DNA of 16,807 bases from the NCBI GenBank assembly GCA_964541615.1, contig CAZIRA010000055.1, positions 1-16,807 on the forward strand. The letters run 5' to 3'. Of the stretch, positions 6,693-13,534 are shown one piece after another. Source of the DNA: UPXZ01 sp964541615 (GTDB taxonomy: Bacteria; Bacteroidota; Bacteroidia; Bacteroidales; Paludibacteraceae). The notes beneath the pieces were generated by a model, which worked only from the letters and a program-made list of their open reading frames with translations, ran no database searches and was not told where the DNA came from. Within the stretch, counting starts at the first letter, position 1; every line of letters begins with the position of its first letter. The position numbers and the translations under genes were made by a program.

Positions 6693-7670
6693 ATGAGCAA
6701 AAAAGCGAAGAAAAAATTTTATTTCAATCCTGATACTACCAACTATGAAGAGATTCAGTTAACCTTTTCATATCGGTTGAGGAGAATTCTGTATCATTTG
6801 CTTTCCGGGATCACGCTGGGAGTGGCTTTTTTCTTTCTTTTTGTTTCAATAGTAAAATCTCCGAAGGAAAAGGAAATTGCAATGGAAAGGAGCCGGATTG
6901 AAGGGCAGTACAAAGTGCTCCAGGGGCAGATGAATGAGATACAGGGCGTCCTTTATGACCTCCAGCAACGCGACAATAACTTATATCGCGTAATTTATCA
7001 GGCAGAACCTATTCCGCTTGACGCTCGCAGGTCAGGCACCAGTAATGTGGAATATTACGATCGGTTGATGAAAATGACCAATTCGCAGATCGTGGTGGAA
7101 ACTACCCGAAAATTGAACCAGCTGAAAAAGCAGCTTTATGTCCAGTCGAAATCGTACGATGAGATAGCCGAATTGGTACAGAGTAAAGAGGAGATGATGA
7201 AATCCATTCCTGCTATTCAGCCCGTTTTAAATAAAGACCTTACGCGTGTGGCCTCCGGTTGGGGTTACCGCGTCGATCCGGTTTATCATACCAGCCGTTT
7301 TCATCAGGGAATGGATTTTACGGCACCCGTGGGAACCGACGTGTATGCCACCGGAAACGGTCGGGTAGTGAGTGCAGGTTGGGAGCAGGGCTACGGCAAC
7401 AGCATAAAAATTGATCACGGATTTGGGTACGAAACTTTCTATGCTCACCTTTCTGCTATGAATGTAAAGGTCGGAGCCACTGTAACACGCGGTGAAGTGA
7501 TTGGATTAGTCGGAAATACCGGAAAATCGACCGGTCCGCACCTGCACTACGAAGTACATCAAAAAGGACAACCGGTAAATCCTCAAAACTTCTACTTCCT
7601 CGACCTGACTCCGGAGGAATACGATCGGATGATTCAGCTTAGTGAAAACGCCGGACAGACACTGGATTAG
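6693..7670 (+). CDS. Membrane-anchored M23-family peptidoglycan endopeptidase (LytM domain)
   Basis: Peptidases of this type cut peptide cross-links in peptidoglycan from the periplasmic side. The 325 residues comprise a basic cytoplasmic start (SKKAKKKF), one membrane helix at about 36-54, a helical, probably coiled-coil stretch at about 60-175, and the LytM domain at about 186-300. Zinc ligands and catalytic residues are intact: HQGMD (His204, Asp208), YAHL (His252) and GPHLHYEV (His283, His285). A GTG at 6687 is in frame two codons upstream, but the ATG is preferred. It is divergent from alaS. It contrasts with the second M23 protein in this window (13535-14413), which has lost these residues. 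Confidence 0.9.
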   Translation: MSKKAKKKFYFNPDTTNYEEIQLTFSYRLRRILYHLLSGITLGVAFFFLFVSIVKSPKEKEIAMERSRIEGQYKVLQGQMNEIQGVLYDLQQRDNNLYRVIYQAEPIPLDARRSGTSNVEYYDRLMKMTNSQIVVETTRKLNQLKKQLYVQSKSYDEIAELVQSKEEMMKSIPAIQPVLNKDLTRVASGWGYRVDPVYHTSRFHQGMDFTAPVGTDVYATGNGRVVSAGWEQGYGNSIKIDHGFGYETFYAHLSAMNVKVGATVTRGEVIGLVGNTGKSTGPHLHYEVHQKGQPVNPQNFYFLDLTPEEYDRMIQLSENAGQTLD

Positions 7671-7677
7671 GGAGTAA

Positions 7678-7697
7678 ACCCCTAGCCCCTGAAGGGG
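7678..7697. repeat. GC-rich hairpin repeat after the M23 gene (plus orientation)
   Basis: CCCCTAGCCCCTGAAGGGG starts 8 bp past the stop codon at 7668-7670. It matches the family pattern CCCCCTAACCCC-TGAA-GGGG. The stem is only 4-5 bp and no T-run follows, so it is a poor terminator by itself. Confidence 0.6.
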
Positions 7698-7796
7698 AAC
7701 ACAGAGCAAAACGTAAGAGCCGATATTATTAAATACAAATCAATATTGCTTATTGAGGATGCTGTCTGTTTTATGGCTCAAAATTTTCAAAACAAC

Positions 7797-7810
7797 AGGC
7801 AAGAATGCCT
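7797..7810 (-). terminator. Weak hairpin after the sulfatase-maturase gene
   Basis: AGGCA (7797-7801) and TGCCT (7806-7810) form a 5-bp stem with a 4-nt loop, about 24 bp past the stop codon. The minus strand then reads GTTGTTTTG. It is tentative because the stem is short. Confidence 0.25.
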
Positions 7811-7833
7811 TATCATATAAAAATATTTTGTAG

Positions 7834-9060
7834 TTACAGTCTGAAATTCATCACATTTGCAGGCGGACGCTTGTTGTGAAGCTCGTTTGCCATAAATTCC
7901 ATGTAGGGCCCGGCGTGTCGGAAAAAGGCTTTGTAACCTGCACAGAGGTAATTCAGTCCCGGCTCACCGGTGGAAGTACGGGCAATCCGGTTTTTTGGAC
8001 ATTCGCCGTTACAATATTTCAATACATCGCATTCGAGGCATTGTTTGGGAAGCTTTTCGTGCTTGTCGGCACCAAATTGAAGCTGTTTTTCCTGAAACAT
8101 CAGTTCGTAGACAGACATGTTTTTAATGTTCCCGAGTTTGTATTCCGGAAAAACATAGTGATCGCAGGAATAAACATCGCCGTTGAACTCCATCACGCCG
8201 GCATGACCGCATTTTTCGGCAAAAATACAGACGCCGGGCTGAGCTCCGATGTGATTTGCCAGTGTACTGTCAAAAAGCTGAACATAAAATTGTCCCACAT
8301 CATTCCGCACCCATTCATCAAAAATCTCGATGTAAAACTTCCCGAAAGCCACCGGATCCACTGTCCACGAAGCCAGTCGCGCATCCAGAATGTCATCGGG
8401 CGGAAGAAGTTTCAACCCGTCAGCGCGAGAATCAGAAACCCGCTCTACGATTGGCGTAAACTGCATGTACCGACTGCCTATTTCCTTGAAAAACCGATAA
8501 ACGTCAAGCGGAAACTGCACGTTATAATCGTTTACAACGGAAAGCGTATTGAATTCTACCTGATGCTTTTGAAGCAGATTAATGCCCCGCATCACTTGCA
8601 CAAAGCTTCCCTGCCCGCCTTTGTTTTTCCGGTACACATTGTGGCAGTGCTCGGGTCCATCGATGGAAATTCCGATCAGGAAATTGTTTTCTTTGAAAAA
8701 ACGACACCAGTCATCGTTCAGAAGCGTTCCGTTGGTTTGAAGTACGTTGTCGATCTGTCTTCCACGACCGTATTTCCGTTGAAGCTGGAGAACTTTACGG
8801 TAAAAACTCAGATCGCGAAGCAATGTTTCGCCACCGTGCCAGGTGAAAAGCACCTCTTTGACGGGTTGAGCCTGGATGTAGCTTTCGATAAATTTCTCCA
8901 AAACTTCATCGCTCATCTCGTATTTTTTCCGGTTTTGATATAGTTTTTCCTTTTCCAAATAGTAGCAATAGCTACAATTCAAATTACACTGCGAACCTAC
9001 AGGCTTGGTCATTACGTAGGTAGGGAGCGACAAAGGATTGTACGCGATGGTTTTGGACAT
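7834..9060 (-). CDS. Anaerobic sulfatase-maturating enzyme-type radical SAM protein (SPASM domain)
   Basis: Enzymes of this family convert an active-site Cys or Ser of sulfatases to formylglycine without oxygen, using a radical S-adenosylmethionine mechanism. The product has 408 residues. CNLNCSYC at 25-32 holds the Cys25, Cys29 and Cys32 ligands of the radical iron-sulfur cluster, and WHGGE lies at 74-78. The SPASM half has Cys278, Cys284, Cys299, Cys341, Cys344, Cys350, Cys354 and Cys373, the right set for two auxiliary clusters. Asp300 in SCDHYV matches the proposed base of the Clostridium enzyme. An upstream frame reaches 9126, but homology begins at ATG 9060 (MSKTIAYNPL). No sulfatase gene is in the window, so its substrate must be encoded elsewhere. 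Confidence 0.88.
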   Translation of the reverse strand: MSKTIAYNPLSLPTYVMTKPVGSQCNLNCSYCYYLEKEKLYQNRKKYEMSDEVLEKFIESYIQAQPVKEVLFTWHGGETLLRDLSFYRKVLQLQRKYGRGRQIDNVLQTNGTLLNDDWCRFFKENNFLIGISIDGPEHCHNVYRKNKGGQGSFVQVMRGINLLQKHQVEFNTLSVVNDYNVQFPLDVYRFFKEIGSRYMQFTPIVERVSDSRADGLKLLPPDDILDARLASWTVDPVAFGKFYIEIFDEWVRNDVGQFYVQLFDSTLANHIGAQPGVCIFAEKCGHAGVMEFNGDVYSCDHYVFPEYKLGNIKNMSVYELMFQEKQLQFGADKHEKLPKQCLECDVLKYCNGECPKNRIARTSTGEPGLNYLCAGYKAFFRHAGPYMEFMANELHNKRPPANVMNFRL

Positions 9061-9073
9061 TGTAATTTGTAGT

Positions 9074-9132
9074 AAAAAAAAAACGGTTAAACATTCAGGC
9101 GTTCGGAAATCCGAAAACCTGAACATTTAACC
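9074..9132 (-). terminator. Strong hairpin plus U-run between DUF2147 and the sulfatase-maturase gene
   Basis: Arms GGTTAAACATTCAGG (9085-9099) and CCTGAACATTTAACC (9118-9132) pair over 15 positions with two adjacent mismatches. An inner stem TTCGGA/TCCGAA (9102-9107, 9110-9115) closes on AA. On the minus strand a run of ten T follows directly (9083-9074). It begins 18 bp after the DUF2147 stop and ends 13 bp before the start codon at 9060, so it ends DUF2147 transcription. It could also act as an attenuator for the next gene. Confidence 0.85.
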
Positions 9133-9134
9133 TC

Positions 9135-9142
9135 CAAATTTA
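9135..9142 (-). promoter_or_regulatory. Possible -7 element for the sulfatase-maturase gene
   Basis: The minus strand reads TAAATTTG, an exact TAnnTTTG match, just 8 bp past the DUF2147 stop. If it is used, the transcript would start with the terminator hairpin. No -33 element is clear. Confidence 0.35.
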
Positions 9143-9149
9143 TTCGTCT

Positions 9150-9587
9150 TTACTTAGCAGAAATCCAGGTCTGAGTTCTTCCGATCATCCCTTTTTTATC
9201 CAGGGAACCGCGCACTTTCAGTTTTCCGGTTTTTGCATCCAGGCTGATATTGCATTTATACACTTTTCCGTTGGCTGGATCAAGGATGGTTCCGCCGGTC
9301 AGCGTGCCGTCTTTTTCAACCATGTCGTTCAGAACCAACATTCCTACGATTGGTTTGCCTTTATTGGCTCCTTCGCAGTCTTCACATTTTTTATCCGGCT
9401 CTTTGAAAAGTTTTTCAACTTTGCCATAATACTTTCCGTTGGAGGATTTGTAGATAGAAACGATGGATTTTTCACTGCCGTCTTTATCGTCAATGGTTTT
9501 CCATTTACCTGCAATTTTATCGGTTTGAGCCGATGCACCTACAGCGATTATCATCATCGCAAATAAGAAAATGATTGTTTTTTTCAT
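9150..9587 (-). CDS. DUF2147 family secreted protein
   Basis: The product has 145 residues with a clear Sec signal peptide (MKKTIIFLFAMMIIAVGASA, cleavage expected before Gln21), so it is periplasmic. The mature domain is a small beta-rich DUF2147 domain: IAGKWKTIDD (25-34), YYGKVEKL (53-60), a CEDC pair (Cys68, Cys71), ILDPANGKVY (101-110), LKVRG (123-127) and a C-terminal GRTQTW. The family is common in Proteobacteria and Bacteroidota and its function is unknown. The longer frame to 9641 is rejected because it puts 18 residues before the signal peptide and reads into the inverted-repeat module. A strong terminator follows it. Confidence 0.85.
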   Translation of the reverse strand: MKKTIIFLFAMMIIAVGASAQTDKIAGKWKTIDDKDGSEKSIVSIYKSSNGKYYGKVEKLFKEPDKKCEDCEGANKGKPIVGMLVLNDMVEKDGTLTGGTILDPANGKVYKCNISLDAKTGKLKVRGSLDKKGMIGRTQTWISAK

Positions 9588-9597
9588 AGGGATAAAT

Positions 9598-9875
9598 TTT
9601 TGACACATAGTGTTTTTTTTGAAAATCACTAAGCGTCTCATAGTTTTTAATGTTGATTTTTAAGTAACATTTAGAACAAAAAAAATAATTCTGAGGAGAT
9701 ATTCTAAAATTATTTATTCGTACAATTTATGCAATTAGTAGTTTAATAAAAAATACTATTCAATTTCATCATCAAGTTAATTAAACTTCTAAAAACATCA
9801 TAAGTCAAGATGAAATCTATATGAACTAAAAAATTGACTTTAATTTTTAGAAACTAATTGTACTATGTGTCAAAA
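9598..9875. mobile_element. Candidate 278-bp MITE-like module with 14-bp terminal inverted repeats
   Basis: TTTTGACACATAGT (9598-9611) is perfectly repeated in inverted orientation as ACTATGTGTCAAAA (9862-9875). The interior is very AT-rich and has no frame worth calling. The module fills the intergenic space almost exactly: its right end abuts the stop codon of the ArsC-like gene (9876-9878), and its left end is 10 bp before the DUF2147 start codon. I see no flanking target duplication. Any DUF2147 promoter must lie inside it. Confidence 0.45.
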
Positions 9876-10271
9876 TCAACCGAGTAATACTGAATTCCAC
9901 TCCTCTTCCTTAAATCCAACCAACACCTGATTGTCTTTCAGGAGGATAGGTCTTTTTACCATTAACCCATCTGAAGCTAAAATGTTCAATAATTCCTCTT
10001 CCGAAAGCGTTTTTACTTTATCTTTCATATTGTTAGATTTGTAAAGCAAACCGCTGGTGTTGAAAAACTTATTAATTGGAAGTCCGCTTTTTGGGAGCCA
10101 ATTATTTAACTCTTCATACGAAGGATTTTCTTCCTTAATGGGACGATAATTGTATTCAATGCCGTTTTCTTTGAGCCATTTTTCTGCTTTACGGCAGGTT
10201 CCACATTTCGGGTAGCAAAGAATAGTAATCTGACCCCCAACCCCTAAAGGGGTGCTTTTGGCTTTACTCAT
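9876..10271 (-). CDS. Spx/ArsC-like thioredoxin-fold protein with a repeat-derived N-terminus
   Basis: The 131 residues belong to the ArsC/Spx/YffB thioredoxin-like family. The core begins at about residue 15 with ITILCYPKCGTCRKAEKWL. Cys23 and Cys26 form a CxxC pair, as in Spx and MgsR; family arsenate reductases use the first Cys. The conserved KRPIL (Arg107) and VGFKEEEW (118-125) are present. It could be a redox regulator or a reductase; the sequence does not decide. Residues 7-14 (STPLGVGG) are encoded by a GC-rich intergenic repeat (10229-10256), whereas family members usually start right at the first beta strand. No other start codon lies between that and the core, so ATG 10271 is retained. 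No ars genes are nearby. Confidence 0.85.
   Translation of the reverse strand: MSKAKSTPLGVGGQITILCYPKCGTCRKAEKWLKENGIEYNYRPIKEENPSYEELNNWLPKSGLPINKFFNTSGLLYKSNNMKDKVKTLSEEELLNILASDGLMVKRPILLKDNQVLVGFKEEEWNSVLLG
10229..10256. repeat. GC-rich hairpin repeat inside the ArsC-like reading frame (plus orientation)
   Basis: CTGACCCCCAACCCC is followed by TAAAGGGG, the family pattern. It is translated on the minus strand as part of the N-terminus of the ArsC-like protein without breaking the frame. Confidence 0.7.
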
Positions 10272-10377
10272 ATTAAGTAACTTTTGATTATATAATAAAC
10301 TTGTGATTAACGTAAAAATGCCATTAAGTCACCCTTACAGTGAAACAACATTCGGCGTAGCCAATTTAGGGAGCTTT

Positions 10378-11865
10378 TTATTTAAATAACGCTCTGAAGA
10401 TATCGTTTCCGTTGGCAAAAAGTACCAATCCGAGCAGTAGTATCATACCGGCCATTTGGGCATATTCCATAAACTTATCGCTCGGTTTGCGACCTGTAAT
10501 CATTTCATAGAGCAAGAATATCACGTATCCTCCATCCAATCCGGGTATAGGTAGAAAATTCATAAATGCCAGAATTACGGATAGAAATGCGGTCATCATC
10601 CAGAATGTCTGCCAATCCCACTGTGGCGGAAAAAGTTGTCCGATAGCTCCGAAACCACCTAGTGATTTCGCGCCTTCTTTGGTGAATACCAGTTTGAACT
10701 GTTTGATGTAGCTTCCCAATGTTTCCACACCCATTTTGATGCCGGCCGGAATCGACTGCATCAACGTGTAAGTTTCCTTGTTAGTTTGAAGGTATGTAAG
10801 AGGTGATTTTGGATAAACGCCTAATTTTCCATCGTCGCTCACGGTGAGCGGACTCTCCATGGTTACGCCGTTTCTAACGAAAGAAACCGTTGTTGTAGCT
10901 CCTTTCAGCAGTGCCAATTCCTGAGAAATATCTTGGAAAAACGCCAAGGATTTTCCATTAATACCAATGATGCTGTCGCCGGATTGAAGGTTTGCTTTTT
11001 CTGCTCCCGAGCCTTTCATCACTTCATTGATTACAAACGGGAATCGCAAATCCATCACTCCCTTACCGGAAGCCAGCGCTTTTTGAGTCAGGTCAGACGG
11101 AATTTCGATTTTCATCATTTGTCCGTCACGTTCAACCATCGCAGTTTTTGCTTGATCAACCAGTATTTTTTCAACTGCATCTGAAATCTGAGCCAGTTTC
11201 ACTCCATCGACACTGATGATTTTATCACCGTCCTGAAATCCTGCGTCAATCATTGGTTGCGAAAAACTCAATCCGTATCTGGCATTTTCAAGTGGAATAT
11301 ATTCCTTTCCCCAGGTGAAAAGTACGGCTGAATAGATGATAAGTGCCAAAATAAAATTGACAAGCACACCGCCGATAATAATAGGCAGTCGTTGCCAAAC
11401 GGAACGTGAGCGGTATTCCCAGGGTTTTGGAGCTTGTGCCATGGCAGTTTTGTCCATGCTTTCGTCAATCATTCCGGCAATCTTGCAATAGCCGCCCAGC
11501 GGAAGCCATCCAATTCCCCATTCGGTAGTTTCAGGATAACGACGCCAGTCGTCCATCCCCATATCAGCCAGCGGAACCGGTTCCATCACAGGAGTTTTAC
11601 CGTCTGATTGCATGATAACATTCCCCATGTTGTCGAGTTTCATCCTCTCATTGGCGTCAACATTGCGTGCAAAGAATTTTACTTGCCATTTTCCGCTGAT
11701 TTTTTTAGCTCGAACAAGCGAAAATTTAGGGTTGAAAAACATATAAAACTTATCCACGCGAACCCTGAAAAGGCGTGCAAAAGCGAAGTGTCCAAACTCA
11801 TGAAGCAACACTAAAATTGCCAAACTTAAAATCAGCTGTGCTGCTCGAATCAAAAATGTCTCCAT
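10378..11865 (-). CDS. rseP: RseP/S2P site-2 intramembrane zinc metalloprotease
   Basis: Site-2 proteases cut transmembrane helices of anti-sigma factors and leftover signal peptides within the inner membrane. The 495 residues show HEFGH (22-26) in the first membrane helix, a second membrane segment near 162-185, two PDZ domains (about 200-260 and 285-355), and the LDG motif (443-445) that supplies the third zinc ligand. A C-terminal helix is at about 470-487. A stretch of about 70 residues between HEFGH and LPLGGYCKIAG, including DDWRRYPETTEWGIGW, is absent from the E. coli protein but usual in Bacteroidota homologues. It lies 87 bp after dxr with no visible promoter, so it is probably co-transcribed. 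No anti-sigma factor gene is in the window. Confidence 0.93.
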   Translation of the reverse strand: METFLIRAAQLILSLAILVLLHEFGHFAFARLFRVRVDKFYMFFNPKFSLVRAKKISGKWQVKFFARNVDANERMKLDNMGNVIMQSDGKTPVMEPVPLADMGMDDWRRYPETTEWGIGWLPLGGYCKIAGMIDESMDKTAMAQAPKPWEYRSRSVWQRLPIIIGGVLVNFILALIIYSAVLFTWGKEYIPLENARYGLSFSQPMIDAGFQDGDKIISVDGVKLAQISDAVEKILVDQAKTAMVERDGQMMKIEIPSDLTQKALASGKGVMDLRFPFVINEVMKGSGAEKANLQSGDSIIGINGKSLAFFQDISQELALLKGATTTVSFVRNGVTMESPLTVSDDGKLGVYPKSPLTYLQTNKETYTLMQSIPAGIKMGVETLGSYIKQFKLVFTKEGAKSLGGFGAIGQLFPPQWDWQTFWMMTAFLSVILAFMNFLPIPGLDGGYVIFLLYEMITGRKPSDKFMEYAQMAGMILLLGLVLFANGNDIFRALFK

Positions 11866-11913
11866 CTAATTTATTTACGATTTTATTATTTACAATTTTT
11901 CAATAGCAAAAAA

Positions 11914-11966
11914 ACTATTAACTATCTTACTATAAACTATTTAACTACTTAACTATTTAACTAATA
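11914..11966. repeat. Imperfect 7-8 bp tandem repeat between dxr and rseP
   Basis: About seven units resembling ACTATTTA (ACTATTA, ACTATCTT, ACTATAA, ACTATTTA, ACTACTTA, ACTATTTA, ACTAATAC) run through the end of dxr into the intergenic space. The dxr stop codon (11953-11955) lies inside a unit. It is probably a slippage-prone microsatellite with no known role. Confidence 0.55.
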
Positions 11967-13119
11967 CGTTGTTAAAAGCAATTTCCCTCGCCACCTTATC
12001 CGTTTCCACATAATCCTCATAGGTTGGATGTTTGATAAACGGTACTTTCTGCATCACTTTTTCTATGACGTCGCTCATTTGAAGAAATCCGATCTGATTT
12101 TTCAAAAAAGCGGATACCACCACTTCATTGGATGCATTGAGGATGCAAGGCATATTTCCGCCCATTTCCATGGCCTGATAAGCCAATGCCAGGTTTCTGA
12201 AACGGGTTGTGTCCGGTTTTTCGAACGTCAATTCAGGATATTTTAGAAAATCTACTCTGGGGAAACCGGTTTTCAGCCTGTCGGGATAGGTAAACGCGTA
12301 CTGAATTGGCAGTTTCATATCCGGCATGCCGAGTTGGGCTTTTATCGATCCGTCGGCAAATTCTACCATCGAGTGAATGATTGATTGCGGATGAACCAGC
12401 ACTTCGATCTGCTCCGGTTGCAGTCCGAAAAGCCATTTTGCTTCAATTACCTCAAATCCTTTGTTCATCATGGAAGCCGAATCAATGGTGATTTTTGCGC
12501 CCATGTCCCAGTTCGGATGTTTCAGTGCCTGGGCTGACGTGACATGAATCAGTTCGTCAAGCGATTTGTTGCGGAATGGGCCACCCGAAGCCGTAAGGAT
12601 AACTTTGTCAATCGGATTATCACCTTCGCCGGTCAAACATTGAAATATAGCTGAATGTTCAGAATCCACCGGTAAAATCGCGGAACTGTGCTTCTGAGCC
12701 AGCTCGTTGATGATTTCTCCGGCCACTACCAGCGTTTCTTTGTTGGCCAAAGCAATGGTCTTTCCAGCTTTTACGGCGTGAATGGTCGGTTTCAGTCCGG
12801 CATATCCAACCATGGCAGTAAGTACCACATCTACAGTTTCCAATTCTGCTATCTGAGCAATCGCATCATTCCCGGCAAAAACTTTAATCGGCTGATCTGC
12901 CAACGCCGTTTTGAGTTGGAAATAATGTTTTTCATTGGCAATGGCCACCATATCCGGCTGAAATTCACAGGCCTGCTCTATAAGCAGGTCAAGGCTGTTA
13001 TTCGCCGTCAGCGCTACCACCTCAAAGCGGTCAGGATTTGTCTTTATGACTTCCAATGCCTGCCTCCCGATTGAACCGGTGGAACCAAGTATGGCTATAT
13101 TTTTCTTTTTTTGTTGCAT
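11953..13119 (-). CDS. dxr: 1-deoxy-D-xylulose-5-phosphate reductoisomerase
   Basis: This cytoplasmic enzyme turns 1-deoxy-D-xylulose 5-phosphate into 2-C-methyl-D-erythritol 4-phosphate with NADPH, the committed step of the MEP pathway to isoprenoids. The 388 residues are normal length. The NADPH-binding GSTGSIG is at 12-18. Metal ligands are in VDSEHSA (Asp152, Glu154) and SMMNKGFEVIEA (216-227, with Glu223). Substrate-site signatures are ASGGPF (177-182), HPNWDMG (201-207) and HPQSIIHSMVE (243-253). All are intact. It precedes rseP, and dxr next to rseP is a familiar order in Bacteroidota. Upstream lie 415 bp of repeat-rich DNA without a recognisable TAnnTTTG element. Confidence 0.97.
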   Translation of the reverse strand: MQQKKKNIAILGSTGSIGRQALEVIKTNPDRFEVVALTANNSLDLLIEQACEFQPDMVAIANEKHYFQLKTALADQPIKVFAGNDAIAQIAELETVDVVLTAMVGYAGLKPTIHAVKAGKTIALANKETLVVAGEIINELAQKHSSAILPVDSEHSAIFQCLTGEGDNPIDKVILTASGGPFRNKSLDELIHVTSAQALKHPNWDMGAKITIDSASMMNKGFEVIEAKWLFGLQPEQIEVLVHPQSIIHSMVEFADGSIKAQLGMPDMKLPIQYAFTYPDRLKTGFPRVDFLKYPELTFEKPDTTRFRNLALAYQAMEMGGNMPCILNASNEVVVSAFLKNQIGFLQMSDVIEKVMQKVPFIKHPTYEDYVETDKVAREIAFNNVLVK

Positions 13120-13200
13120 ATCCTAAACGTCTGATAACGCAGGGAGTTCATTCTGTTTTTATTTATCTACTGAAATTCAAGTCTTTTTTCAATGGCAAGT

Positions 13201-13242
13201 CTCCCTTATGGTTTATCCGCCTCAGGAGGGGGAATTTAGGGA
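13201..13242. repeat. GC-rich hairpin repeat upstream of dxr (minus orientation)
   Basis: On the minus strand it reads CCCTAAATTCCCCCTCCTGA, then GGCGGATAAACC, then ATAAGGGAG, a longer and more diverged member of the family. It lies 82 bp upstream of the dxr start codon. Confidence 0.5.
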
Positions 13243-13310
13243 AATGTCATTAAGATAAGATATAAATATTTAAAGTTCACAATATTACGCCAGTCAAACA
13301 GATGCAATTC

Positions 13311-13452
13311 TATCGCAGCTACGCAGCTCATTTTTTTTTTTGAAACTTATTTCTACCATTCTGTCGCCACTATGTGGCTTGTAAGCTGCGTAGCAGCATC
13401 AGGAAGGTAGAAAGATTTGGTAAAATCCATTTTGAACTGCGTAGCTGCGATA
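13311..13452. repeat. 142-bp nested palindromic element
   Basis: Outer arms TATCGCAGCTACGCAGCTCA (13311-13330) and TGAACTGCGTAGCTGCGATA (13433-13452) match at 19 of 20 positions. Middle arms TTTCTACCATTCTG (13350-13363) and CAGGAAGGTAGAAA (13400-13413) match at 12 of 14. Inside are two side-by-side hairpins: GCCAC-TAT-GTGGC (13366-13378) and GCTGC-GTA-GCAGC (13385-13397). The second resembles the outer arm. There is no open frame. It lies in the 415-bp gap (13120-13534) between the M23-like gene and dxr. It looks like a dispersed structured repeat (REP- or MITE-like) or a structured RNA. Confidence 0.75.
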
Positions 13453-13534
13453 CAATATTGTATTTTTAAGCAATGCAAATCGCTCGTATTCAGGAATTTG
13501 TCTCTTAACTTAATGAAATAGAAATTTTGGGGGC

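Noticed and set aside
7876..8943. A 355-codon open frame antisense to the sulfatase-maturase gene
   Set aside because: It overlaps a gene whose radical-SAM and SPASM cysteines are all in place. The antisense translation shows no family pattern and reflects codon bias of the real gene.
9061..9126. 22-residue N-terminal extension of the sulfatase-maturase protein
   Set aside because: It is read through the terminator hairpin and U-run. Family homology starts at the ATG at 9060.
9588..9641. 18-residue N-terminal extension of the DUF2147 protein
   Set aside because: It would bury a clear signal peptide behind extra residues and is read from the inverted-repeat module.
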